Source of the DNA: Nitrospira sp.
GTDB taxonomy: Bacteria > Nitrospirota > Nitrospiria > Nitrospirales > Nitrospiraceae
DNA: 64,000 nt
Reading direction: 5' to 3'
NCBI GenBank assembly: GCA_018242765.1
Contig: JAFEBH010000002.1
Span: 372,001-436,000 of the forward strand
Notes under the pieces: generated by a model
Databases searched by the model: none
Told to the model about the DNA's origin: nothing
What the model saw: only the letters and a program-made list of their open reading frames with translations
Shown: piece after piece, positions 9,495 to 17,628 of the stretch
How the letters are laid out: each line of letters begins with the position of its first letter
Numbering within the stretch: the stretch's first letter is position 1
Program-made: the position numbers and the translations under genes

Positions 9495-9908
9495 GTGAGA
9501 CATCTGCTTGGGAGTGTCGTGCTGTGTGCAAGCTTGCTGGGAGCGGTTCAAGTCGGCGCCCACTCGGCCAAACACGCCGAACCCGTGAAGTCTTTTCACG
9601 GTGGGCAATCCATAGCTGCAGGACCGTACCATCTCGAATTGGTCGCCAAGGATGGGGAACTCCTCCTGTATGTAAGCGACCATTCGGACAAACCCATTCC
9701 CACTGAGGGCGCGAAGGCAAAGGCCACAATTCAGCAGGGATTTGAGAAAACCAACGAGCAGGTAGAACTGATACCAGCCGGTGAGAACACCCTGAAGGGA
9801 ACCGGAACATTCACGCTAAGCTCGGATACGGGAATCATCATCTTCCTGAAATTGCCTCAACGGGATGCCCACGCCGCCAAGTTTATGCCGCTCAAGGGCA
9901 AGAGCTGA
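9495..9908 (+). CDS. Exported protein, paralog of the preceding gene
   Basis: A 137-aa protein starting at a GTG preceded by TAAGGAG. It has a signal peptide to about residue 22 (VGAHSAKHAE), then HGGQSIAAGPYHLELVAKDG and LYVSDHSDKP, matching the upstream paralog along its length (LKGTGTFTLSS against LKGAGSFSLTP). Unlike that paralog it lacks the His-rich tail. Probably periplasmic, perhaps metal-related; no established function. Confidence 0.73.
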   Translation: MRHLLGSVVLCASLLGAVQVGAHSAKHAEPVKSFHGGQSIAAGPYHLELVAKDGELLLYVSDHSDKPIPTEGAKAKATIQQGFEKTNEQVELIPAGENTLKGTGTFTLSSDTGIIIFLKLPQRDAHAAKFMPLKGKS

Positions 9909-10004
9909 TCCACAGAATTGCTCCCAGTTTCACCCAATTTCTACTTTTATTCGCTGACACGACCTCGAATAGTCCAGCCTGCGAAGGACCCGAAGTCTCG
10001 TCTC

Positions 10005-10331
10005 TTACAGAGGTGGGTATGAGGTAAGCCCCACTACCCCATGCTGTCCCTGGCTCAAGCCAAGAGTGGCTACTGAGTCGGGAAGATTAGGCGGTTTTTT
10101 TTGAGTCGCTGACTTGGCACGCAACACGGTAAACCCGATGACCTCATCCCCCTCATAGCGAATGATTACATCGTCATCGGTCAATTCACTATCCGTAGCA
10201 TGACCAGGCTTCTTGCAATTGACGTACAGCGTGTCGGCTTCGGCATTGTATGTCAGCCATACGGCATGCTGCGGCGCTCGGTTCACGGCAGGAATGAGTT
10301 GTAAATATTCTTGAATATCGGCTATGGCCAT
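10005..10331 (-). CDS. DUF2283 family protein
   Basis: A 108-aa protein. The segment WLTYNAEADTLYVNCKK followed by VIIRYEGDEVIGFTVLRA is the DUF2283 signature. Such small proteins are common in accessory regions, sometimes beside toxin or restriction genes. It starts 10 bp after the hsdR stop on the same strand, so it may be the last gene of the restriction operon. The C-terminal third (SLSQGQHGVVGL) is Ser/Gly-rich and lies outside the domain. Confidence 0.7.
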   Translation of the reverse strand: MAIADIQEYLQLIPAVNRAPQHAVWLTYNAEADTLYVNCKKPGHATDSELTDDDVIIRYEGDEVIGFTVLRAKSATQKKPPNLPDSVATLGLSQGQHGVVGLTSYPPL

Positions 10332-10341
10332 CTTTCGCTAA

Positions 10342-13074
10342 TTAGTCACTCACTACAGGCCTCACCTGTGGCTGATACAGATATCGCTGAAACCCAACGA
10401 AAACTTTTCCAATCTCTTCTGGCTGCCCTAGGTCGGCCACAGCATCAGCAATGGCGCCGTGATACTTGAGTCGCAATAACGGCGAAAGCTTGTCCTGAGA
10501 CAGCTCCTCCACCCCCACTCTGACGTATTGCGCAAGCACGAAGTCGAGGAACGCCTGCTGCTTGCTGTTGAAGTGGGTGCTGATCTCCACCTTGGCTCTA
10601 GCAGCCCGTTCTTCTCGGGTAAGCGGAGCCATCGCATAGGCCACATGCGCCAGCACGTCGAACAGGTCGCTGTTCTCCGCGTCGATGATTCGTTGCATCT
10701 CCGCCATCTGCTCGGCGCCGAATCCCTTCTCGGCCAACCCCTGTAACAGCCGGGCCCGCGTCTCCGGCACGCTCCAGATCGAGCGAAGTTCCGCCTCATT
10801 GTGGAAAAACTCCGGCAGCTTGCCGAAGAGCAGTTCCAGGAATTGCTGTGCCGACATCGGCGTGCCGTCCGGGTGCCAAAACGTCGTGACCATCATGTGT
10901 TGGATGGTGCGGGCTTTGCCGTCGGCCAGCTTTACCTTAATTCGTGTCTTCTTCACATACTCAGCAGTCCCTTCGCGGGCACGATCAACCAACGGTGTCG
11001 ATGGGGCAACTGACTTCCGTTCCGCCTTAGGTTCCGGCTCGATCGGCTCGCCGTCCCACTCTGGATCGCTGAAGTGGTGGTGCGCCTTCACGAAATCGTA
11101 GATGGTGAAATAGTCCTTCCCGTCATAGAGTCGCGTCCCACGTCCGATGATCTGCTTGAACTCGATCATGGAGTTGATCGGCCGCATGAGCACAATGTTC
11201 CGGATGTTCCTGGCGTCCACGCCGGTTGAGAGCTTTTGGGAGGTGGTCAGGATAGTCGGGATGGTCTTTTCATTGTCCTGAAAGTCCCGAAGATATTGTT
11301 CGCCCAGCTCACCGTCGTTGGCCGTCACCCGCTGGCAGTAGTTGGGGTCCGTGCTCGTCTTCATCTGGTTGATGAGGTCGCGCACGGCCAGGGCATGGTC
11401 CTGCGTGGCGCAGAAAACCAACGTCTTCTCCTGCTGGTTGATCTGGCCCATGAAGATCTCGACACGCTTCTTCTCACGCTCCTTGATCTCGATGATCTTG
11501 TTGAAGTCGCTCTCCTGGTAGCGTTTCTTCGCCTCGATCTCGCCTTCGATGAGCTGGTCATCCGGCGTATAGACGTACTCATCGAGCGTCGTGGAGATCT
11601 GTTTCACCTTGAACGGCGTCAGGAAGCCGTCGTTGATGCCGTCCTTGAGGGAATAGACATAGACCGGCTCGCCGAAATAGGCGTAGGTATCCACGTTGTC
11701 TTTGCGCTTGGGCGTGGCAGTCAGGCCGAGCTGCACGGCAGGGGCGAAGTACTCAAGGATGCCGCGCCAGTTGCTCTCATCATTCGCACCGCCGCGATGG
11801 CATTCGTCGATGACGATGAAGTCGAAGAAGTCCGGTGGATACTCACCGAAATACCCCTCGACAGGCTCGGGGACCGATCGATCACATGACAGTTGCTTGA
11901 GAAGGTCGATATTACCTTTGATCAGCGCTACCTTCTTTGCCCTGCTCCAATGTTGTACCTGCTTTTCACGGGCAAATGCCTCATCAATGCGGTCGAAGGT
12001 CTCGTAATAGACGAGTTTGACTGGCCCGCGTACAGCAGTATGTCGTGCGCCGTCTTGATCCTTGTGCTGCTCTAGACGTATTCGCAGGTTGGTCGTGCTT
12101 CCCGTGTATAGGCTCCCATCTGAGCATTCGAGGATATACATGTAGCCAAAGGCATCCGTGATCTCGGATATCTCATCAAAATGCGGGCCCACGTTAGATC
12201 GAGTCCCAGAGACAGAATCTGCCGATCGCTCGATGGCTGATCCCCTCTGAGCCCCGGTGGCTGAGCTTGTCGAAGCCATGAAGGTTTGGAAGATGGTGAA
12301 AAACAGGCTGCCGTTCTTCGGCACTTTGCCCTTCTTCCGGATATCATCCGGCTCAATTCGCACCAGCGCGTCTTCCGGAAAAGCGGAGAAAGCGTTGTAG
12401 GCCTGATCGGCTAGAATGTTCCGGTCGGCCAGAAACAGAATACGGGGACGTCTGGACGGTTGGCGGCTCAGGTTCCAGCGGCTGTGGAAGAGCTTCCAAG
12501 CGATTTGAAAGGCGATGAAGGTCTTGCCGGTGCCGGTCGCCAATGTGAGGAGAATGCGAAGCCTACCCGCAGCAACGGCCTCCAGGACTCGCTCAACCGC
12601 AATGTCCTGATAGTAGCGGCTGGGATGCGACCCGCCTTTATCCTCGAACGGGACCGAAGAGAAGCGGTCGCGCCAGGCATTCTGCTTGGCGAAGGTCTTT
12701 TCCCACAGATCGTCCGGTGATGGGTACCCAGGTGTCTCGCCCTCCTTGCCCGTTTCCATGTCGATGCCGTAGAGACCCTGGCCGTTGGTCGAGTAGGCGA
12801 AGCGAAGGGCCAGTTTCCCCGCATAATCCTTCGCCTGCCCTACCCCTTCGGTCAACTGCTCATTCCAGGCTTTTGCTTCAATGACAGCGAGTTTGGTGTT
12901 GCGATAGACGAGAACGTAATCAGCAATCAACGGCTTCGCGCGGCGTCCCAAGCCTTCAATGCGGCCCAGCGTGATGGGATACTCGCGCAGCACGCGGCTT
13001 CCCTCCATCACGCCCCACCCAGCCGTCTTGAGAGCTGGATCGATGTGCTCGGCTCTGGTTTCGGCTTCGTTCAT
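10342..13074 (-). CDS. hsdR: Type I restriction endonuclease R subunit with an inserted GIY-YIG domain
   Basis: ATP-dependent translocase and nuclease subunit of a type I R-M complex. From the ATG at 13074 (GGGAAG about 10 nt upstream) it is 910 aa; an ORF extension to 13365 is out-of-frame sequence of the four-helix gene and is rejected. Visible parts: N-terminal nuclease fold (PLIADYVLVYRN...AVIEAKAWN), Walker A TGTGKT (about 180), motif II DECH (about 421), GLTATP, QKLSTGVDA, IIGRGTRL and the EcoEI-type C-terminal domain. Between FQTFMAS and YFGEYPPDFFDF, which are adjacent in ordinary homologs, lie about 140 extra residues containing a complete GIY-YIG domain. The reading frame is unbroken. 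Whether the enzyme still works is unknown. Confidence 0.93.
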   Translation of the reverse strand: MNEAETRAEHIDPALKTAGWGVMEGSRVLREYPITLGRIEGLGRRAKPLIADYVLVYRNTKLAVIEAKAWNEQLTEGVGQAKDYAGKLALRFAYSTNGQGLYGIDMETGKEGETPGYPSPDDLWEKTFAKQNAWRDRFSSVPFEDKGGSHPSRYYQDIAVERVLEAVAAGRLRILLTLATGTGKTFIAFQIAWKLFHSRWNLSRQPSRRPRILFLADRNILADQAYNAFSAFPEDALVRIEPDDIRKKGKVPKNGSLFFTIFQTFMASTSSATGAQRGSAIERSADSVSGTRSNVGPHFDEISEITDAFGYMYILECSDGSLYTGSTTNLRIRLEQHKDQDGARHTAVRGPVKLVYYETFDRIDEAFAREKQVQHWSRAKKVALIKGNIDLLKQLSCDRSVPEPVEGYFGEYPPDFFDFIVIDECHRGGANDESNWRGILEYFAPAVQLGLTATPKRKDNVDTYAYFGEPVYVYSLKDGINDGFLTPFKVKQISTTLDEYVYTPDDQLIEGEIEAKKRYQESDFNKIIEIKEREKKRVEIFMGQINQQEKTLVFCATQDHALAVRDLINQMKTSTDPNYCQRVTANDGELGEQYLRDFQDNEKTIPTILTTSQKLSTGVDARNIRNIVLMRPINSMIEFKQIIGRGTRLYDGKDYFTIYDFVKAHHHFSDPEWDGEPIEPEPKAERKSVAPSTPLVDRAREGTAEYVKKTRIKVKLADGKARTIQHMMVTTFWHPDGTPMSAQQFLELLFGKLPEFFHNEAELRSIWSVPETRARLLQGLAEKGFGAEQMAEMQRIIDAENSDLFDVLAHVAYAMAPLTREERAARAKVEISTHFNSKQQAFLDFVLAQYVRVGVEELSQDKLSPLLRLKYHGAIADAVADLGQPEEIGKVFVGFQRYLYQPQVRPVVSD
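11854..12277 (-). mobile_element. In-frame GIY-YIG nuclease element bounded by inverted palindromic repeats
   Basis: About 424 bp inside hsdR. Its ends, at 11855-11876 (CCCTCGACAGGCTCGGGG) and 12254-12276 (TGGCTGAGCTTGTCGAAG), are inverted copies of one short repeat; the translated left end gives the tell-tale peptide VPEPVEG. The interior (about 11882-12141) encodes a UvrC-type GIY-YIG nuclease starting MYILECSDGSLYTGST, with the conserved Arg in LRIRLEQHK and Glu in AFAREKQVQHWSRAKK. It has no stop and keeps the hsdR frame. No intein splicing residues are visible. It is probably a small mobile element whose nuclease may promote its own spread. Confidence 0.8.
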
Positions 13075-13141
13075 GACAGCAAGGCTTCCCTGCGTGACCG
13101 AATTGACGTCATTGACCTCAGTGTCATCGCGGTCAACATGG

Positions 13142-13909
13142 TCAATGCAGTCCCTCTTGTCCCATCGGCCTCGTTCCTTTGCAGTCAGGGAAGGCGGAGC
13201 AGCCCCAGAATGGCCCGGTTGCGGAATTGCGTCGGCGCATGGACTTGCCGCACAGCGGGCACTCCGGTGACGCGAGCTTGGCCTGCTCCCGCGCTTCGAT
13301 GCGTTTGGCGGTGAGCCGCTCGCTGAACCCGCCGGTTTCCTCAAAGGTCTTGCCCTGTGCTTCAATCTGGCGCTTGAGCATCGTCAGGGCGCGCCCGATG
13401 ATAATGAGCATGGCGTTGGCCACGACCACCACGTCGTCGGCATCGAGCCACGCAGCGTACTTCTTTCGCTATTCCAAAGCGTGCTTCGCCGACTCGAAGA
13501 CCATGTCGTCCTCAAACGGCGCCGGGTCCAGCGAAACGGCATTCACGGCTTTGGCGTCCGGGGAGTGCACCGACCAGGGAAGCCGGCCCCGGTCGAGAAT
13601 CACGATCTCATAGTCGCCGCGCAGTTCGCTCAAACTGGCCCGTGCCACGTCCGTGAGTTTCATCTCGGTATCCTTGGACGTGGCGGAACGCTCCGACCCC
13701 TCGATGATGTTCTGTCGTCCGCTGCGCGCAGCCTGCGTCATCTGATCGTACTGCCGCCCCTTCGGGTCGTAGAACTTGGCGCCCGCGTCGCCTGCCGCAT
13801 GCGTGAGAAAGCGCCGGCAAAACCGCAGCGTCTCGATCTGGATGATCGTCGCCAGCGTGAAGGAGTGCAGTTTCCTGAATCCGCCGTGCCTATCGAACAA
13901 CTCACCCAT
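13142..13909 (-). pseudogene. Four-helix-bundle suffix domain protein, interrupted by an in-frame TAG
   Basis: Two same-frame pieces (13909 to 13469 and 13432 to 13142) form one gene of about 255 codons, broken by a single amber TAG at 13469-13471. Part one carries the four-helix-bundle region (AARSGRQNIIEGSERSATS). Part two continues RKKYAAWLDADDVVVVANAM and ends in a topoisomerase-type zinc ribbon (CPLCGKSMRRRNS...GPFWGCSAFPDCKG). Proteins of this type are often encoded inside type I restriction loci, as here between hsdS and hsdR. Everything after the stop is well conserved, so the lesion is recent, a sequencing error, or read through. Confidence 0.75.
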
Positions 13910-13944
13910 GGCGTCCGACTTCCTCTCCCGCTACACCGCTCATC

Positions 13945-15153
13945 TCACAACGCTCCACTGAACGCCTGGTGCAGCAGCGACTTCTTCAACTCGCCCAGCG
14001 CGGCGAGCTTTTGCTGGTAGATGGATTCGAGGCGTTGGGTTTCTTCTGAAAACGAGTCGATCGTGGCCACAACCCTCTGTTGATGGCCGCGCGAAGGGAC
14101 AGGAATCATCACGCTCTTTAGTTCGTCTGAATCTATCTTGAGTGTTCCGTGAGCCGCGCTACTCAAGACGTTGCCGCTTAAATTGATTCTGTCTCGTAGC
14201 GCGAAAAGGAGATAACGAGGGATCAGATCCGGTTCAGGATGAATTGCTCTGATGTCTTGATTGAATGCACAGGGAACCATTAGCTCGGCGATTTGAGCAC
14301 CATGTGCCAGACCCATACCGCGTACAAGAATTAAGAGCGTTCCTGCTGGCGCCATGCGTGTTGAGGACTCGTCAACTGCGGATCTCGAAATATGTAATAG
14401 CGAATCGGATAGTTGGGTTGATTTCATATCACGTCCCGAAACCCAAGGTATCTCACCGCTCCAATAACTGCGCTTGCTTTTGGAGGGGGTGCTGCCACTA
14501 CTAAAAGTGCATACTTGGTCTAACCGCTTTTCTACCCACCCTTTCCCCCGCTGAGTAAAGACTGATTGCAGATGGCTTTCGAAGAGGGCGCGGGCGTTGC
14601 GGAGATTCTGTTCGGCGTTGGCTGTGGCGCGGGTGAGGCCGTCAAACGCTTCGTCGAGGATGCCGACGATCCGCTGCTGCTCGTGAAGCGCGGTTGGATA
14701 GCTGACTGAAAATCTATCAGCCAAGACAGAGCGAGCAAGCTCAGTTTGACCACCGCACCCTTCACCTGCCTCTTTGATCGCATCCTCAATGACTGTCAGC
14801 ATGTAGCCAAAAAAGTCTAGATGAAACATGCCCGGTTTTGGACGGACGATGGTCACGTGAGAATCGACAGTGGTCGGCTCATCGGGTTCTTCACGGACCT
14901 GAGCGACACGACCAAGTGTGCCTGTGCCAGTTGAATTCACCAGCACGTCACCAACCCGAACAAATCGTTCCTTACTAACAACCTTGGTTTTGGAATTGTG
15001 CCGCCTCGATAGCTCGTAATTCACCGTGTGATCGCGGACACATTTCTGATTAAGGACACAAATGCCACCATCATTGAGATATTTTGGCGATATACCCCGA
15101 TTAAGAAAGTCACAAACTTCACCAAGCTTCTGTTGCTTCCAACCTGTTCTCAC
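13945..15153 (-). CDS. hsdS: Type I restriction-modification specificity subunit S
   Basis: A 402-aa DNA-recognition subunit. Two target recognition domains are visible (about 1-150, opening WKQQKLGEVCDFLNRG, and about 205-350, opening WVEKRLDQVCTFSSGSTPS). Each is followed by a helical spacer (QQRIVGILDEAFDGL... and QQRVVATIDSFSEET...). The final LGELKKSLLHQAFSGAL is the family's conserved C-terminus. It starts at GTG and, once the hsdM frameshift is corrected, overlaps the hsdM stop as GTGA, so the two are translationally coupled. The recognition sequence cannot be read from the protein. Confidence 0.92.
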   Translation of the reverse strand: MRTGWKQQKLGEVCDFLNRGISPKYLNDGGICVLNQKCVRDHTVNYELSRRHNSKTKVVSKERFVRVGDVLVNSTGTGTLGRVAQVREEPDEPTTVDSHVTIVRPKPGMFHLDFFGYMLTVIEDAIKEAGEGCGGQTELARSVLADRFSVSYPTALHEQQRIVGILDEAFDGLTRATANAEQNLRNARALFESHLQSVFTQRGKGWVEKRLDQVCTFSSGSTPSKSKRSYWSGEIPWVSGRDMKSTQLSDSLLHISRSAVDESSTRMAPAGTLLILVRGMGLAHGAQIAELMVPCAFNQDIRAIHPEPDLIPRYLLFALRDRINLSGNVLSSAAHGTLKIDSDELKSVMIPVPSRGHQQRVVATIDSFSEETQRLESIYQQKLAALGELKKSLLHQAFSGAL

Positions 15154-15172
15154 AGAAGCCCTCGGATCGTTT

Positions 15173-16654
15173 TCAGTACCTTCGCGCTCTCATCATCCAG
15201 CGCGGCGACTCAGCCATAATCTCCTGCGGACTGCGATGCGTTACTTCCTCTCCACCGTTCGGGTTCTTCACAGAAAGATCAAACCCTTCGACGTCGCTCA
15301 GGGACCGGGCATCCACGGTCCAGGATTTTGGCGAGTCGGCACAGGTCTTTTGGAGCTTGATGAATTCTTTCAGATCATCATCATTGAGCGGATTGGTCTT
15401 GCCGAGGCTGCGGCCTGGATCAAGCTGGTAGTACCAGATCTTTCCAGCCTGCCCTGAGCCAGATCGAAGGGTCGGTGCGCCCTTTTCGAAGAACAGCACG
15501 ACGGTCTTCACACCCGCGCCCTGGAACGTGCCGCCGGGACAATTCAAGATTGTGTGGAGGTTGCAGCTTTCCAGAAGCAGTTTGCGCAGGCTCACCGAAG
15601 CGTTGTCGGTATTCGAGAGAAACGTGTTCTTGATGACCACGCCGCCACGCCCGCCTGCCTTGAGGCTCTTGATGAAGTGCTGAAGGAACAGAAACGCCGT
15701 CTCACCGGTGCGAATGGGGAAATTCTGCTGCACTTCCTTCCGCTCTTTGCCGCCGAAAGGCGGATTAGCCAGCACCACGTCGTATCGGTCTTTCTCTTGA
15801 ATGTCGGCCAGGTTTTCCGTGAGCGTGTTGGTGTGGATGATGTTCGGCGCCTCGATGCCGTGCAGGATCATGTTCATGATCGCAATGACGTAGGCGAGCG
15901 ACTTCTTTTCCTTCCCGTAGAAGGTGCGGGTTTGAAGAATACCGAGATCGCGGGTCGTTAATTCGGTCCGTGAGCCTGTCGAACGGAGATAGTCGAACGC
16001 TTCGCACAAGAAGCCCGCCGAGCCGCAGGCCCCGTCGTAGATCTTGTCGCCGATCTTCGGCTTGACCACCTGCACCATGGCGCGGATGAGCGGGCGCGGC
16101 GTGTAGTACTCACCGCCGTTGCGCCCGGCGTTGCCCATGTTCTTGATCTTGGCTTCGTAGAGGTGCGAGAGTTCGTGCTTCTCTTTCTGTGAGCGGAAGC
16201 GCAGTTCGTCGATGTGGTCGATGATCTCGCGCAGGTTATACCCGCTCTGGATCTTGTTCTTGATCTCGCCGAAGATTTCCCCGATCTTGTACTCGATGGT
16301 GTTCGGCCCGCTGGCCTTCTGCTTGAAGCTATGCAGGTAGGGAAAGAGCTTCAGATTGACGAACTCGGTGAGGTCGCTCCCCGTCAGAGCCTTGTTGTGG
16401 TCGATCACTCGCCCGGTCCCTGAGCTCTGCCGAAGGGTCGGCGCAGCCCAGCTTTCCCAGCGGTAGGGCTTGTCGAGGATGAAGCTGTAGCGCTTCCCCT
16501 CCAGCCTGGCTTCATCGGCCTTGTCCTGCTCCAGCGCGTCGAGATACTTCAGAAACAAGAGCCACGACGTCTGCTCGGTATAATCCAGCTCGGTCGTACA
16601 ACCGGCTTCTTTCCGAAGGACGTCGTCGATGTTTCTGAAGGCTTGTTCGAACAT
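15173..16654 (-). CDS. hsdM: Type I restriction-modification DNA methyltransferase subunit M
   Basis: A 493-aa N6-adenine methyltransferase. It has the N-terminal HsdM helical domain, the SAM-binding region KIYDGACGSAGFLCEAFDY and the catalytic NPPF in DVVLANPPFGG (about residue 293). Compared with the usual family pattern, four short in-frame inserts of a palindromic repeat are present (15284-15308, 15451-15475, 15964-15988, 16412-16441). The last dozen residues are off-frame: restoring one base near 15208 gives a normal tail (AALDDESAKVLKTIRGLL) ending at 15150, overlapping hsdS. So this is either a slightly truncated functional protein or a one-base consensus error. First gene of the operon. 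Confidence 0.92.
   Translation of the reverse strand: MFEQAFRNIDDVLRKEAGCTTELDYTEQTSWLLFLKYLDALEQDKADEARLEGKRYSFILDKPYRWESWAAPTLRQSSGTGRVIDHNKALTGSDLTEFVNLKLFPYLHSFKQKASGPNTIEYKIGEIFGEIKNKIQSGYNLREIIDHIDELRFRSQKEKHELSHLYEAKIKNMGNAGRNGGEYYTPRPLIRAMVQVVKPKIGDKIYDGACGSAGFLCEAFDYLRSTGSRTELTTRDLGILQTRTFYGKEKKSLAYVIAIMNMILHGIEAPNIIHTNTLTENLADIQEKDRYDVVLANPPFGGKERKEVQQNFPIRTGETAFLFLQHFIKSLKAGGRGGVVIKNTFLSNTDNASVSLRKLLLESCNLHTILNCPGGTFQGAGVKTVVLFFEKGAPTLRSGSGQAGKIWYYQLDPGRSLGKTNPLNDDDLKEFIKLQKTCADSPKSWTVDARSLSDVEGFDLSVKNPNGGEEVTHRSPQEIMAESPRWMMRARRY
15284..15308 (-). repeat. Palindromic repeat in hsdM, copy a
   Basis: The plus strand reads CCCTTCGACGTCGCTCAGGG then ACCGG. It encodes the variant stretch SLSDVEG just before the conserved FDLSVKNPNGGE. 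The orientation is opposite to copies b-d. Confidence 0.6.
15451..15475 (+). repeat. Palindromic repeat in hsdM, copy b
   Basis: GCCCTGAGCCAGATCGAAGG then GTCGG. It adds about eight residues (LRSGSGQA) between GAPT and the KIWYYQLDPG strand. Confidence 0.65.
15964..15988 (+). repeat. Palindromic repeat in hsdM, copy c
   Basis: CGGTCCGTGAGCCTGTCGAA then CGG. It encodes STGSRTE between the FDYLR helix and LTTRDL, at a loop position. Confidence 0.6.
16412..16441 (+). repeat. Palindromic repeat in hsdM, copy d
   Basis: CGGTCCCTGAGC, five free bases, then CGAAGGGTCGG. It encodes TLRQSSGTGRV between SWAAP and the conserved DHNKALTG, again in frame. Confidence 0.65.
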
Positions 16655-16804
16655 GTGGAGAACGCTCCAGTAACTCTAGGGAATTTCAGGCCAAAGCTTA
16701 CCCGCTCCTTCTTGAAAAATCACGCTCTTGGAGAATAGAGACCGACTCAGAACTAAGGTGTGAGGGAAAGCAGGGAGTCCATTTAGTTTGTAAGGAACGA
16801 CCGG

Positions 16805-17557
16805 TCACCCGGCGTAGTCGTAAGCCAGGTCGCGGGAGGGAACCAATCGAATGTTAGTCAGAGTGCCTTGGGTGATGCGTGGAGCAAGTTCCTGCCAGAT
16901 GCCTTGAGCCAAGTCTTCGCCGGTTACGGACTGGCGTTGCAGGGCCACCGACAGGTCCTTGTGATCGAATTTCGCAATTACCCTGTCCTTGACCAGCTGA
17001 TCCAACGCCCCGATATCAGTGACCATACCGGTCATGGGATCAATCGTGCCTCGAACCGTCACAAAACAATCCCACTCGCGTCCTTCATGCCCTGGTTGAA
17101 CGGCATTGAAGGAGTATCGCTTCGTGATCGTGGCTCTGTTCGGACGATCCCCAGCCGTTACCTCGGCATAGAGATCTTCATCCTCACAAAGGCGAAGGGT
17201 ATGGAGTGCCCCGATATCTCGTTGAACCGCAAACTTGTCCCACAGCACATGTGCGAAATTTTCCGAGGTGGGAATACGATCTTTGAAATAGGCCATGTCG
17301 AGATTGAGATTCTTGTGGTCGAATTCCTCAATCACATCCAACATCACCCGCTTGAGATCGAACAAATTGACGACCATGCCGTTCGTGGGGTCAATTTTCC
17401 CTGAGACGGTCAGTTCAATCAGGTAGTTATGCCCGTGTGCGGGAGGATTGTAACAACGGCCGAAGGCCGCGCGGTTCCTCGCCTCATCCCATTCCGGTCG
17501 GATGTAGCGGTGAGCCGCGGCGAACTCGATCCGTTTGGTCAGTAATACAGGGGGCAT
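16805..17557 (-). CDS. Tandem two-domain 6-pyruvoyl-tetrahydropterin synthase / QueD-like protein
   Basis: A 250-aa protein made of two PTPS folds in tandem; a single domain is about 120 aa. The first half keeps the zinc His residues and catalytic Cys (FAAAHRY, GRCYNPPAHGHNY) and FDHKNLN. The second half keeps the fold (ITKRYSFNAVQ, MVTDIGALDQLV, FDHKDLS) but lacks the CxxxxHGH cluster, so it is probably catalytically dead and structural. Family members make 6-carboxytetrahydropterin for queuosine or tetrahydropterins from dihydroneopterin triphosphate. No other queuosine gene lies nearby, so the substrate is undecided. It follows the rubrerythrin-DUF3501 genes on the same strand after a 70-bp gap. 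Confidence 0.87.
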   Translation of the reverse strand: MPPVLLTKRIEFAAAHRYIRPEWDEARNRAAFGRCYNPPAHGHNYLIELTVSGKIDPTNGMVVNLFDLKRVMLDVIEEFDHKNLNLDMAYFKDRIPTSENFAHVLWDKFAVQRDIGALHTLRLCEDEDLYAEVTAGDRPNRATITKRYSFNAVQPGHEGREWDCFVTVRGTIDPMTGMVTDIGALDQLVKDRVIAKFDHKDLSVALQRQSVTGEDLAQGIWQELAPRITQGTLTNIRLVPSRDLAYDYAG

Positions 17558-17628
17558 CGTTCTCCACTACTGAGGACTGAGTGCTGAGTTGTGAAGCGGA
17601 AGGCCGACCTTGTCACACACTCAACATG

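Noticed and set aside
11854..12277. Intein in HsdR
   Set aside because: No splice-junction Cys/Ser and no terminal His-Asn; ends are DNA repeats and the only domain is a GIY-YIG nuclease.
13075..13365. N-terminal extension of hsdR (Arg/Pro/Ser-rich)
   Set aside because: It overlaps the 3' half of the four-helix gene, which has a recognisable zinc ribbon in another frame. A good ribosome-binding site and family-like start lie at 13074.
4823..13471. Amber codon reassignment or programmed readthrough in this organism
   Set aside because: Only two in-frame TAG cases, one accompanied by a frameshift; intact genes here end normally with TAG, TAA and TGA.
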